DNA of 64,000 nt from Lepidodermella squamata (GCA_047495785.1 JBLDXI010000012.1:124001-188000); one strand, 5' to 3'; positions 1-10,439 are shown, counted from the first letter of the stretch. Translations and numbers: made by a program. Notes: generated by a model from the letters alone, not told the origin.

Positions 1-325
1 CGTCCGCATTCTGCCGCCCAAGTTCTGTGAATGTCGCCCACTTCCAGGAATTTAATGCAATTCGATGAGCAGAAACCACCGCTTTCTACATCGAATAAAA
101 ATTTCCATCATCTGCGGGTGTAACCTTTTCTAGACACTAGGAATTTCATCTAAGATTGTTCTCGCATCCCTTCTTGAGGGTGTAACTTTTACCGGTTTGA
201 CATTGTTCCTTTTTCATCGATCGATAAGGCAATCAATTGTCAAATAGCGCGTGCATGGAAGTGCAATTTCCTTTTAAACTTTCATGGTCAGGTCACTCCT
301 TAAAACATTACTGGCATAATGTTAC
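1..325. other. No gene seen (left edge)
   Basis: I see no open reading frame with a signal peptide, no splice-linked exons and no RNA gene in this stretch. It could hold the 3' flank of a gene lying outside the window. Confidence 0.4.
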
Positions 326-615
326 TGGTGAATCCCTGGGAAATTATATCAGCACATATTTCATCCTCGCTCTCCATTAAATTCTTGTGAACTGTATTTT
401 TTCGTTAAAAAATGTTTTTCCAGCTGCTCAGTTAGACTTGGCTGGTGATTTGCTTAGTGATTAATGAATTCACGAGGGCAATCCCTGGCAACCAGAGCGT
501 CCCGGTAGTCAATATTGGCATTGAAAGCACAGCAAGCCACTGTGACGGCGATTCGGCGTCCGTTTGTTGAAATTATTGACCTTGAACTGTATCATTTCGG
601 CGATAAGTAGCTGCC
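326..615 (+). repeat. Upstream duplication, copy 1
   Basis: This stretch matches 3352-3665 closely (for example the shared 'gtcaatattggcattgaaag' near 508 and 3560, and 'cttgaactgtatcatttc' near 580 and 3630). Each copy lies directly upstream of a Cys-loop channel gene. The tandem duplication therefore carried promoter DNA together with the coding region. No TATA box is obvious in it. Confidence 0.8.
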
Positions 616-698
616 TAAACTCCGCGGCAGGCCCAATCGTTAAATTGCGCAATCAATCCATCGTATTGTCTCAGTCAGTTAATTTGCTCATTATTTCG

Positions 699-2070
699 AT
701 GGTATGTAACTTGTTTACCTAAAAATCATACAAAGCTTAGAAGTATTATTTTTCCAGGTTGTTCAAGCAGCTTTAAAAGTCACCATCCAACACTACTTCC
801 TGGCAGTGACAATCATTTTCAGGGGTCTATTGGCTGGTGAGGTATCTTCAAAACTATCCCCAAGGGATGAATTTTGCAGCAAACTGGCTTCCAATTGTCC
901 TTGGCTTCAAAGTGACACTGCTATCCCCTCAGATTATCCATTCATTAATGGCTCTTACGATAACACGCCTGTTTCCATCAAATTCAAGCCTGCCTCATTC
1001 CTCGGCATATCAGACCTTCAGCAAACATTCTCTATGCAGGGACAATTTGTGTTAGAATGGCAATTGCCACCTTGCGCTACTTGGAATTCGACAGATGTCG
1101 GCGTACCTGGTCTGGAAGTGGACCATTGCGTGATCAGAAAATCGGATATATGGCTTCCAAGTATTCAGCATTTCAACCAGATAGGGGAGAATGATCCATT
1201 TGCAAGGTAAGATTTCAAACTGACCTTTTCTTATGACGTCAACATGCGCCTTTGCACCTGATCAGTTCCGGCAAATCGGATGAGTATGTGGCTGTGGATA
1301 ATACTGGGATAGTCCACTGGTCAATTCCGAACATGTTCACATCGCAATGCCCCATGTCTTTCGCAAAGTGAGTAATCCATTTATCTTCCTCTGAATTAAA
1401 AACACAATCTATTACATGTTCAAGGTTCCCCTTTGACATTCAAAAATGCGCCATAGAGATCAGTCAGTACAATAAGATGGAGACGTGCGACTTGATACCC
1501 GACCACGATGGTACCATGCGTTACTTCAAAGGTGAACAAGCGTTCAGCGTATTCTCCGAGAGTGACCTGTGGGAACTGGCCAATTTTACTACTGAACGAA
1601 TTTCCCCAGAAAATGAAGACATCATCCGATTCGTGTTCACATTTCAGCGAAAGGCCAACGCTTATACTGCAGTTGTTTTCATACCGATGGCGCTGCTGTC
1701 TTTGCTGCAGTTGAGTATTCTCGGAATGCCAGCAGAAATGCCTGATCGAGCTGCCCTCGCTATGACAGCTTTCTTAGCCTCAGGCGTGCTTCTCAGCTTG
1801 ATAAGTGGTCAGTGCCCAGCAACACCCGAAATTATGCTGATGACAGCCAATCTGACAATTCAAATGACTGTTGGTACATTCATAACAAGCTACACCCTCC
1901 TGGTGTGTCGATTTGCTAACAATCGAAAGTCAAAGTTTTGCGTCAAATCAACTTATTTGGGCTGCTTATCGCTGACATTCGTAGATTTTTGTGATTTGGT
2001 TGTATTTGTTATCGCACTGATTGTTGATGTTACGGTGAACATCGCAGTTTTTCTGATAATGATCAGTTAA
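699..2070 (+). CDS. Cys-loop ligand-gated ion channel subunit (gene 1)
   Basis: The CDS joins 699..701, 758..1206, 1266..1367 and 1425..2070, giving 399 aa; all phases agree. The first coding exon is the ATG alone, at the end of a 5' exon, followed at once by a gtatgt donor; the signal peptide is residues 1 to about 28. The extracellular part has the pentameric-receptor W-L-P-S motif and a Cys-loop C179-C193 with exactly 13 residues between. Four membrane segments follow (about 264-285, 292-312, 321-345, 371-397). M2 starts with D292-R293 and has Leu at the 9' position (302); the acid at -1' suggests cation selectivity (inference). The M3-M4 linker is only about 22 residues. Loop C lacks vicinal cysteines, so it is not a nicotinic alpha-type site. 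Ligand unknown. Confidence 0.93.
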
Positions 2071-2809
2071 TTATCCCATGAAATACTGAATTTTTCAAAC
2101 AAATGAATAATATGAAAGAAGGGTTTTTAATTCAATTTGAATGTCCTATTGAATTGAGCGAAGCTTTCGAGCTTTCTCTCAGTTCCCGCCAATGTACTGT
2201 TGCAAAAAGCGGTGATATCCTGTGCTATTTTCCACAAGCCACCAAAGAGGTCGAATCCGGACTGCGAGGCGGAGACCCGGCAGTTCGTGAAACTGCTTAT
2301 TCAGCCATTGATGTGAGAAAATAAGGCAGCGCGCCTTCTTGCACATGAATAGCTTATCGTTTGTGGCCAAATCAAATTCCGAAGCATTTCCAGATACACT
2401 GATTTATTCTTCCAATTTGTATCGCGACGTTTAGCAATTAAAAATATGCTACAAGCATATTCAAAGCTTTGGATAGCTTTGGCCAGTCACTGGACCATCA
2501 TATTACACAGCACTCTGGTCTCTGGTCATCTCGTCAAATACAGCATGATGATTCCGTCCAATTTTGACCAATCCCAAACAACGTTTCGTCGAGCTCATCC
2601 TCTTTTTCGAGGAGCCAGTTGTGAAAATTGATTTGCTTCAGGAAATAATCGACCAGCGTAGCTTGGGTTAAGACTTTTTTCAAATCACCAGATTTACGAA
2701 GTTAGATGAGAAAGGAATAAATCCGGGCTTCTTTTAACTTTCATCTTTTTAGCTTTTGTTGTGTGGTCTTTTTTCAAATTCTTTGATGTAAATACAAGTC
2801 TGCCAGGAA
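2071..2809. other. Intergenic, no supported gene
   Basis: This holds the 3' flank of channel gene 1, with a possible ATTAAA polyadenylation signal near 2437. Short open frames at 2103-2324 and 2446-2631 lack a signal peptide, family motif or splice partner and are not called. Confidence 0.4.
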
Positions 2810-3010
2810 GGCAGACCGCCATAACAGCGAATACCCGAAACAGCGAACTCGACAAAACAGCGAAAAATCTAATTTGCGACATAACAGCGATTTTAATATA
2901 GGACATTACACAGCATTTTGGGGAGGATTTTTCGCTGTTTCGTCGCTTTCGCTGTTATGTCGGTTTCGCTGTTCTGCGCATTCGCTGTTTTGACGTCCTA
3001 CCGTCTGCCA
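2810..3010. mobile_element. Palindromic 'cagcgaa' foldback element, copy 1
   Basis: The left half carries repeated 'aacagcgaa' words (2824, 2838, 2856, 2884). The right half carries the complement 'ttcgctgtt' (about 2931, 2948, 2966, 2981), so the roughly 200 bp can fold into a long imperfect hairpin. The outer ends 'ggcagac' (2810) and 'gtctgcc' (3003) are also inverted. It has no coding capacity. A related copy lies at 62120-62285. It looks like a non-autonomous foldback or MITE element; no target-site duplication is clear. Confidence 0.65.
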
Positions 3011-3351
3011 TTTACGCGCGCTACCTGGCAGTATAACTAGGCTATCGAGGGATCTTTATTTCGATTTTTATTAGAAAGAGACAATTTGATGACCGACAAA
3101 AGCTTATTAGTAGTTCACGCCAAAATAATGGCCGTGCCGCATCATTAGTGCAACTAAAAATAGCTTTGACTTCGATCTCATCTTAATTTAGCTCGAGTGC
3201 TATTACGCGAACACCCTGTGATCGATATGAAATCGATGATCTGGGTTCATCGTTGATTGCTGGACTAAAATTAAACCGTTTCTCATGTTACTAAAAAGTC
3301 TTAAAGGTAATGGCTAAACTACATATGTGTCTCACAAATTTCAGTTCAATT

Positions 3352-3665
3352 TTACCGGTGAATCCCTGGGGATCGACTACTGAAACGCCAATTTCCCTCT
3401 CTGGAAAATTCCTCTGAATTATCTGCTTAAAACGTTTGAACTGTATTTTTCGTAAAAAAAATTGTCGTTTTATCAGCTGCACTATCATATCCGGTTGGTG
3501 ATTTGCTTAGTGACTAATAAATACACGAGGGCAATCCCTGGCAACCGCAGCGGCCTAGAAGTCAATATTGGCATTGAAAGCACAACAAGCCACTGAGGGC
3601 GACTCCGCGTCCATTTGTTGAAACTATTGATCTTGAACTGTATCATTTCCGTGATTAGTTACCAT
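3352..3665 (+). repeat. Upstream duplication, copy 2
   Basis: This is the partner of 326-615 and lies upstream of channel gene 2. Similarity starts at 'ggtgaatccctggg' and runs with small indels to about 3655. Conservation of this non-coding DNA alongside the coding copies indicates a recent duplication of a roughly 3 kb unit. Confidence 0.8.
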
Positions 3666-3758
3666 CACCATTTAATATCACCCCCAAACGCCGATTTCGG
3701 CAAAAGCTGGCTTTTCAATCAAATTAAACTGTTAATTTCGCATATGTTCATAGCCGCA

Positions 3759-5119
3759 ATGGTATGTACCCTACTTGTATGACCTTTTAACAAAAATCAA
3801 GATCTTCTCTTTGATTCCAGGTTGTTTTGAAAATGAAACTCTGGCAGTTGCTGATTGTTCTAACAATCCTTTCCAACAGTCTACTAGCTGTGGAAGTACC
3901 TCCGAAGTCCTCACCCAGGGATGAATTTTGCAGCAAACTGGCTTCTAATTGTCCTTGGCTTCAAAGTGACACTGCCATCCCCTCAGATTATCCGTTCATT
4001 AATGGCTCTTACGATAATGTTGCTGTTTCCATCAAGTTCAAGCCCGCTGCGTTCCTCGGCATATCAGACCTACAACAGACGTTTTCCATGCAGGGGCAAT
4101 TTGTGTTAGAATGGCAACTGCCACCTTGTGCTGCCTGGAATTCTACGGATGTCGGCGTTCCGGGTCTTGAGATAGACTATTGCGCAATCAGAAAATCAAA
4201 CATTTGGCTTCCAAGCATTCAGCATTTTAATCAAATTGGAGAAAATGACCCCTTTGCCAGGTATTGAAGCCAGGAATTTCACACAAATTCTTACTAAGGC
4301 TTTGAACATTTCCAGTTCCAGCAAATCAGATGAATACGTTGCTGTGGATAGTTCTGGGAGAGTCCATTGGTCGATTCCGAACATGTTCATATCTCAATGC
4401 CCCATGTCCTTTGCAAAGTATGTAATCGTCAATGAAGTAATACGAATGCATAATATTATCATTTTCTACGAAGGTTCCCGTTTGACGTCCAAAAATGTGC
4501 GATTGAGATCAGCCAATACAACAAGCTTGAAACTTGCGACCTCATGCCCGATGAAAATGGCACTGTTCGGTACTTCAAAGGTGAACAGGCTTACGATGTT
4601 TTCTCCCAGAGTGACTTGTGGGAACTGGCCGATTTCACTACTGAACGCATTTCTCCAGAAAATGAAGACATCATCCGATTCGTGTTCACGTTCCAGCGAA
4701 AAGCTAATGCGTACACAGGGGTGGTATTCATACCCATGGCGCTGCTGTCCTTGCTACAGTTGAGTATCCTTGGCATGCCTGCTGAGATGCCTGATCGAGC
4801 TGCTCTGGCAATGACAGCTTTCTTAGCCTCCGGTGTGCTGCTCAGCTTGATAACTGGTCAGATCCCAGCAACACCCGAAATCATGCTGATGACAGCCAAT
4901 CTAACCATTCAAATGACTGTTGGTACATTCATAACAAGCTACACCCTTATTATATGCAGATTCGCCAATAATCGAAAATCAGCATTCAGGGCGAAATCAA
5001 CGTATTTAAGCTGCGTGACACTTTCATTCGTCGATTTTTGTGATTTGGTTGTGTTTCTCATAGCTTTTATTATAGACCTTGGGTCTAACATGGCAGTCTT
5101 TTTGATCATGAGCAGTTAA
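3759..5119 (+). CDS. Cys-loop ligand-gated ion channel subunit (gene 2)
   Basis: The CDS joins 3759..3761, 3821..4260, 4316..4417 and 4474..5119 (396 aa). Intron positions and phases equal those of gene 1, including the intron straight after the ATG. An in-frame ATG at 3744 would add five residues; I chose 3759 because gene 1 has only the matching codon. Residues 1 to about 24 form a strong signal peptide. The Cys-loop is C176-C190. Loop C again has a single Cys, M2 again starts D-R with Leu 9', and the intracellular M3-M4 loop is very short. It is nearly identical to gene 1 across the ligand-binding domain and M1-M3, and differs most in the signal peptide and the M3-M4 loop to M4. It probably forms homo- or heteropentamers at the plasma membrane with its neighbours (inference). 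Confidence 0.93.
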
Positions 5120-5701
5120 TCATATCAATATTACTCTTACTTTTGATATTACTTTTACTAAACAGTAAAGTGACGCGCAGTTGAATCAGATTCGGTTCTT
5201 TTGAAAACTCAGAGGTTCAGCGAGAATTAGGGAGGACTGAATGGATATATAAGGTCGATGGATTTTGATTAAGCTTTCAACAATAACAATGGAATCCGCA
5301 CTTTCATCGATTATTCAAGCACGGACTCTCACACGTTCAAATCTCGGAGTTAGAGATGACGCGTTGAAAATCACGGACCGTTCACGCCAACATGAGCCGA
5401 GTCGCATGAAGTATATACGTCAGCATTCACATTTGATGTCATCGAGCATCTAGTTCATTTCCTTTGATATCTAATATCTAATATCCCTATCGTCATGAAT
5501 GGCAATGAAATGCCGTTTAATTCACTTTCCGCAGCTGAATCAACACTGCGAACGATGAAATACAGCGATATTAATTGGCTGAGTGAAATATTAAGCAAAC
5601 AAAGCTTAGAGCCCATCCAATGTCGGTTTGCTCTAGCAATGTGTTGAATTGACACGAAATCGGCAACTCTGGTAGAATACAAAGCTCCGAAAAACCGAGA
5701 C
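5120..5701. other. Intergenic between channel genes 2 and 3
   Basis: There is a TATA-like 'atatataagg' near 5244 but it is 450 bp from the next start codon. A short direct repeat of 'atatctaat' lies near 5466-5480. I see no supported gene. Confidence 0.4.
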
Positions 5702-6965
5702 ATGCGGCTTTTAGTCCTATCATCGGCAGCAATCTGCTACCTCGCGGTTGGAATAGTCGGCCAACTTGTTTCACCACGTGAAGAATTTTGTAACAAAGTG
5801 GCCTCAAATTGCCCTTGGCTGCAGAGTGACACAGCTATTCCGTCCGATTACCTCTTCAACAAAACATTTGCGAGCGTCCCCGTCTACGTCAAATTTAAAC
5901 CTGCGTCGTTTTTGGGCATCTCTGATTTGCACCAGACCTTTTCAATACAAGGCGCATTTATCATGCAGTGGCAACTACCTCCGTGTGCCTCGTGGAATGC
6001 AACTGATGTCGGAGTACCTGGCCTAAAAATTGAATCATGCTCAATCCGCAAATCTAAAATTTGGCTACCTAGCATACAACACTTCAATCAAATCGGGGAC
6101 GCCGATCCGTTTGCCAGGTAAATTTTTTAAATAATTAACGATTCATTCTTTTCTACTCTACTTACAGTTCTGGGAAATCAGATGAGTACGTTAGTCTTGA
6201 CAATAACGGCGTCGTCCATTGGTCGATACCCAACATGTTCACCTCGCAATGCCCGATGTCTTTTGCTAAGTAAGCGGTAAAACTCTTTGTGAATTATAGG
6301 CTTCATTTGACTGTTTTAGGTTCCCGTTTGATCGCCAAACATGCGCTATTGAAATCAGTCAATACAACAAGCTCGAAACTTGCAACTTGATCGCCGACGA
6401 ATCAGGAACCAAAGTGTATTTTCAGGAAAGTAATCTCGAGAACGTCTTTTCCACCAGTGACTTGTGGAAACTGGCGAATTTCACAACGGAGCGAATCTCC
6501 CCGGAAAATGAAGACATAATCCGGTTCGTATTCACGTTTCAGCGAAAAGCTGAAGCCTACATCGGCGTGGTATTCGTCCCGATGATGTTGCTCTCCCTCC
6601 TGCAACTGAGTATTATGGGCATGCCAGCTGAAATGGCCGATCGATCTGGCCTGGCAATGACAGCTTTCCTAGCGTCTGGCGTTCTTCTAAGCCTGATCAG
6701 TAGTCAGCTTCCAGCTACGCCGGAATACATGTATTTAACTATCAATCTGGGCATTCAAATGGCAATTGGTACCTTCATTACTAGCTATTCATTGCTCGTA
6801 TGCCGGTTCGCAAACCAACGGAATTCTTCGCTTAAGGCAAAGCATTCGATCGCAAAGTTCACCAGAATCAAAATTGTCGATCTTGTTGATTTTGCTGTGT
6901 TCTTTGCTGCGTTAGTTCTAGATATTCTCGTAAATTTTGCAACATTCATAATGATGAGTACTTAG
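5702..6965 (+). CDS. Cys-loop ligand-gated ion channel subunit (gene 3)
   Basis: The CDS joins 5702..6117, 6168..6269 and 6320..6965 (387 aa). It shares the two internal introns of genes 1 and 2 at the same codons (50 bp each here), but its signal peptide (residues 1 to about 21) is in the same exon as the extracellular domain, with no intron after the ATG. The Cys-loop is C167-C181. M2 is preceded by P-A-E-M-A-D-R and has Leu at 9'. It is clearly more diverged from genes 1 and 2 than they are from each other, with changes in loop C (residues about 193-210) and M4. An AATAAA lies at 7004-7009. The older split and different pore-flanking residues suggest a distinct subunit type in the same receptor group. 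Confidence 0.93.
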
Positions 6966-7003
6966 TTAGCTCGGAAATCTATTCAAGATCGTACCAAGTT
7001 GCG

Positions 7004-7009
7004 AATAAA
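7004..7009 (+). terminator. Polyadenylation signal AATAAA
   Basis: Canonical AATAAA 39 bp past the stop codon of channel gene 3, just before the convergent minus-strand gene at 7109-7495. Confidence 0.6.
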
Positions 7010-7108
7010 AGTTTACAGTAAACTCAAAATATGTAGGCTTTACTTGAATATCGAAACAAAGATGTGCGCTCTCTAATCTTAAGGTGGAACAAACAAAGGG
7101 GTATAATT

Positions 7109-7495
7109 TTAGTTAGGTGCCATCGGCTTGATGTTTTTTGCACTCGAAAGTCGCATTCCGTTGCGGATAATCATCGGATGTCCTCTGATCCATTTAACCT
7201 TCGGCCGAACTTCCGTTGAATTCAGCTTGCTGGTTACAACTCGAATCTTCTCGCGATTGAACTGCACACGCTGCGGATTGTTGTCTTGCCGCAACGTTTC
7301 GTTCCAGAACGTTTTCGCAACTTGTCTACTGGTTTCCTCCTCAGCGTGTGAGCTGTCATCATTCAGCCAAGTCAGAAATTTCTCCAAGCGGCGTTCACCA
7401 TTTTCTAAGCTCAAGGCATCTGACGACGTTTGGGTGCATATCAGGCCTCCTATGGCTAGGTGGAAGATCAAGGTGTGATAAACAGTTGGAAACAT
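7109..7495 (-). CDS. Small secreted protein, GRP-motif family
   Basis: 128 aa. A hydrophobic signal peptide covers residues 1 to about 21. The mature part is cysteine-free and rich in Arg, Asn and Glu. The family signature V-K-W-I-R-G-H-P-M-I-I-R sits at residues 100-111, with His replacing the usual Arg after Gly, and is followed by a 17-residue tail, so the motif is not strictly terminal. It is the first of the long minus-strand array and converges on channel gene 3 with about 140 bp between stops. Function unknown; I infer a secreted peptide precursor. Confidence 0.8.
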   Translation of the reverse strand: MFPTVYHTLIFHLAIGGLICTQTSSDALSLENGERRLEKFLTWLNDDSSHAEEETSRQVAKTFWNETLRQDNNPQRVQFNREKIRVVTSKLNSTEVRPKVKWIRGHPMIIRNGMRLSSAKNIKPMAPN

Positions 7496-7790
7496 GTTGA
7501 AAGCTAGAAACTATACTGAAATGACCTGAGTCACTTTACGTAAAGCCACGTACACTGAGTTTGCTTTATTAATTTCCGCTTTCTCATTAGTGTTTCCTGC
7601 GAGCGAAGTGCTTACCCGGTTTGACCAAATAAGTTTCGCACTTTTACGGCTAGGTACTAGTTACTACTATCAGGTCATGACGACACTTTCCAACTTTATT
7701 ATTCCCAGAACGCCCACGGACTATGAATCAAAGGGTAAAGATTTTCCGAAAACTATTGCTAACAATGAAAAAGTGTAGCACTGGCTTGAC

Positions 7791-8210
7791 TCATTCATCA
7801 AAAAACAAGTCTTCCTCGCGATCGTTCGGCCCGTGCTCATGAGTTGAGTGGTGGACTTTATCGTTGGCAAATACGTCACGCATATCAAGAGAATCGAGCG
7901 CGTTTTCGTTGTTCATATGCGGGTAGGCTGACAGTGACGTGTGTTGCGGCGTTTCGTCCTGATGACGGCTTAAGGATCGAGGCAGAATGTAGGTGCCATC
8001 GATCAGGTAGTAACCATGTATGTCGTCAATTTCGTCATCGTCGTGCTCTTTCTCCGCTGATTCAACTGAAGAGTGACGATGGAGTAGCCCGGATATTGTG
8101 TTGAACGGGTTGTGAGAGCCAAACATTTTCGACGGCTTGTAAGGTCGGCAATCGATATTAGAGATACAAACAGCGACCAGAATGGCTAAAACTAGGTTAA
8201 ATCTCGTCAT
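7791..8210 (-). CDS. Small secreted protein, SAE/DG-hairpin family
   Basis: 139 aa with a signal peptide (1 to about 21, ending near N-I-D-C). After the linker comes E-S-A-E-K-E-H-D-D-D (50-59), then the motif H-G-Y-Y-L-I-D-G-T-Y-I-L-P (65-77). The C-terminal half is His- and Asp-rich and ends in an acidic tail. The order of S-A-E stretch, acidic run and hairpin-like motif is the same in the next two genes (8875-9201, 9755-10009), which makes them tandem paralogs. I see no dibasic site and no TATA box close upstream. I do not recognise the family. Confidence 0.82.
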   Translation of the reverse strand: MTRFNLVLAILVAVCISNIDCRPYKPSKMFGSHNPFNTISGLLHRHSSVESAEKEHDDDEIDDIHGYYLIDGTYILPRSLSRHQDETPQHTSLSAYPHMNNENALDSLDMRDVFANDKVHHSTHEHGPNDREEDLFFDE

Positions 8211-8874
8211 TTTTCTTGATTTTCACTAAAAAGGCTTGAAAATTGTTAAAAAATTGGCTCGGTTATTTGATTATAATGAAAAGGTGTAGAACGAGCATGC
8301 CCACTGGGCAACATACATCCGCGGCAAAGTCCGGGGATTTAGGGATTCCGCTGGTGACGCCTATGCAATATTCTCAATTCTTCATAAATATATCGAGTGC
8401 ATGCAAATTATTTGTATGTGTAAAATAGCTATACAAATCAATTTACAGCCACAAAGGACATTGCAGGGTAGTGTATATTCAATTAATAGAAACGATATTT
8501 AAACACCACGCATTGTCAACTTAAGTGGTAAAAACCGAAAAAAACAGGTAATGAAGCGGTAAAAGATTGATATGTCCGATGTCCGCTCACCTTTCCCGCT
8601 GAAAAATAGTTGTTTGTTTGGGACAGAAATCACGAAAATTGATTGCACCTGTTTGGCAGATTTGATTTTCGGCCAAGTAGCAACTCACTGCAGATTTGTA
8701 AATGTGAGAGTGCGGATATGATGATTCTTTTATCAATCGAATCCTGTATCCTGTCTGTGATAGTCTGAATCAATTACCGGTTTGCAAATAAATTTATTTC
8801 AAGTTCGTGATTCATGAGGGTCAGATTCAATTACTGCCCCTAGATCAAGTACTGCATCTCTGGGGTATATATTA
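8211..8874. other. Intergenic, nothing recognised
   Basis: AT-rich spacer between two tandem paralogs. An open frame on the plus strand at 8243-8428 has no signal peptide and is not supported. No repeat or RNA was recognised. Confidence 0.4.
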
Positions 8875-9201
8875 TTATTTGTTTTCGTAGTAATAATAGT
8901 AATCATCAGATTCGTTGTCGACTGGCGCTGCTGGCTGCTGCGGCTGGACGTCATTAATCGGCGTCAAGTCATTCTCCTCGCTCGCGTCCCTAGCCGGCTT
9001 CACGGGGAAAAAGTACTGGCCATTAATCAGATAATAGCCGAACTCATTGTCCATGTCTGCACCAGCGTGATCTCGCTCAGCCGAGTCCCGTGACCTGTGG
9101 TGATGCAGGCCTTTCGATAAAGTAGAAAATCCTCGATTTTCACCAATCATTAAAGCGAGGATGATAAAACAAGAAAGCAATGTTACGGAGGACATGGTCA
9201 T
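8875..9201 (-). CDS. Small secreted protein, SAE/DG-hairpin family
   Basis: 108 aa; ATG at 9201 (an in-frame ATG two codons later is equally possible). The signal peptide is residues 1 to about 24. D-S-A-E-R-D-H-A-G-A-D-M (39-50) is followed by E-F-G-Y-Y-L-I-N-G-Q-Y-F-F-P (53-66). The remaining tail is acidic and Pro/Gln-rich and ends in a run of five tyrosines (101-105). It has the same module order as 7791-8210 with Asn for Asp in the turn. A Tyr-rich acidic tail could be sulfated or cross-linked, which is speculation. Confidence 0.82.
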   Translation of the reverse strand: MTMSSVTLLSCFIILALMIGENRGFSTLSKGLHHHRSRDSAERDHAGADMDNEFGYYLINGQYFFPVKPARDASEENDLTPINDVQPQQPAAPVDNESDDYYYYYENK

Positions 9202-9754
9202 AACTTTGTAGCATCAATGAAATGTAGAACATTGGGTCTATGAAAGCAAATTTATTTATTCACTGACAAAAAGTGTCAGACAATCCTTTTCTTCACCATA
9301 CCCGAGGGAAAGTTATAACGCAAAACAAAATCAGTGTAAAAATGATTGGAGTGGATATTCGTACTCCAATAAGTACGCGTTTTTGACTTAGAAAGGGACA
9401 TCGGCTCGAAATGTTCTACTTTTCAAACTTAGTAAAGCTCAGGCGTCATCTGATTGGAAAAGGCGATTGAGCAGAACCTTTCAGATAGGTCAGGAAGCTC
9501 AAAATTCAGTTGTAATGATAAAATCAAACAAAAATAAGCTTTGTTGACAAGAGGCCAGTTTGTTTTTTCCAACCAGGTGGAGTTTGCGAGTCTTTAGCAA
9601 TTTTTTTTCAATTATCCGCTTCTGGAACCTCTTCTAAGTACAAAGACACGAAAATGCGTACCTATTCTAGTACGAGTATCCAATCCGAAATTTTATTAAA
9701 TGATAGATACCAGCATCCACAATACAATAGTTTACAGAGAATCAGATGCTCATG
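9202..9754. other. Intergenic, nothing recognised
   Basis: No supported open frame on either strand. A TTTATT at about 9691-9696 (AATAAA on the minus strand) is a likely poly(A) signal for the gene at 9755-10009. Confidence 0.4.
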
Positions 9755-10009
9755 TTATTCCTTATCGAAAAGACCGTCCTTGAAGTAGACACTGTCTTCT
9801 AGGTCATCGAAAGCAGTCCGCGGCAGATGGAATTGGCCGTCAGCCATCAAAAACCCATGAACATCGTCATTCTCCTCGCCAGGATGAGGCAGTTCAGCTG
9901 AGGTCTCCGTATTGTGAACGTGAAGCGCACCAAGAGGAACAGCTTCACAGACGTTCGAAACACAGATCAGCAGTGCGCTGATGACCAAAATTACAATGGA
10001 TGATTGCAT
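9755..10009 (-). CDS. Small secreted protein, SAE/DG-hairpin family
   Basis: 84 aa, the shortest of three tandem relatives. Signal peptide 1-23. T-S-A-E-L-P-H-P-G-E-E-N-D-D (36-49) leads into V-H-G-F-L-M-A-D-G-Q-F-H-L-P (50-63), and the protein ends with an acidic tail in which V-Y-F-K-D-G-L-F repeats the aromatic-D-G pattern. The mature part is cysteine-free. A poly(A) signal lies near 9691. A 'tatata' lies only a few bases upstream of the ATG, too close to be an ordinary TATA box. Confidence 0.82.
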   Translation of the reverse strand: MQSSIVILVISALLICVSNVCEAVPLGALHVHNTETSAELPHPGEENDDVHGFLMADGQFHLPRTAFDDLEDSVYFKDGLFDKE

Positions 10010-10181
10010 TAGTATATAGGATAATTTATTGCTACAACAGGGTTGGCGGAGTGAAAAACTGGAAAATTCCTCGCCGCGATTTCGCCTTTAAATCGATCTG
10101 GCGTATGAGTAGGCGACCATTTTCTCATAGCTCGATGGTTTTTAAGCGCTTACGCGAGCTGAAAAAAGCGCACGCCGGTTG

Positions 10182-10439
10182 CTAGGCTCTCTGTAATACG
10201 TCATCGTATCCACTTGGGTATCCGTATAGCTCTATATAGACCTGCCACTCCTCTGCGGACAATGGAGAACTAAGGAAGCGATTTCGGATATCCTGCAAAT
10301 CAAACTCAACATCATCGTCCTCCTCGTCTGGCTCTTCGAGTGGCCAGAGACGTTGCGCGTAGCCAGATAGCTCGCAACAACAGAAGACCACCCAACAGCA
10401 CAGGATGGCACCCACAAATGTTGAGTTTGATAGAATCAT
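10182..10439 (-). CDS. Small secreted acidic protein, no family recognised
   Basis: 85 aa from the internal ATG at 10439, chosen because the signal peptide starts there; an upstream in-frame ATG (10472) adds 11 residues. The signal peptide contains a cluster of cysteines (C-C-C near residues 20-22). The mature part has a run E-E-P-D-E-E-D-D-D-V-E and ends W-Q-V-Y-I-E-L-Y-G-Y-P-S-G-Y-D-D-V-L-Q-R-A. Spacing of aromatic and Gly residues in the tail recalls the hairpin motif of its neighbours only weakly. Unknown function. Confidence 0.65.
   Translation of the reverse strand: MILSNSTFVGAILCCWVVFCCCELSGYAQRLWPLEEPDEEDDDVEFDLQDIRNRFLSSPLSAEEWQVYIELYGYPSGYDDVLQRA

Noticed and set aside
837-1055. 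Second frame over channel gene 1 exon 2
   Set aside because: Shadow frame; the other frame encodes the conserved ligand-binding domain with matching splice phases.
2103-2324. 73-codon frame after channel gene 1
   Set aside because: No signal peptide, motif, promoter or splice partner; lies in the 3' flank.
2446-2631. 61-codon frame, plus strand
   Set aside because: Has some hydrophobic residues but no proper signal peptide, no TATA box and no family motif.
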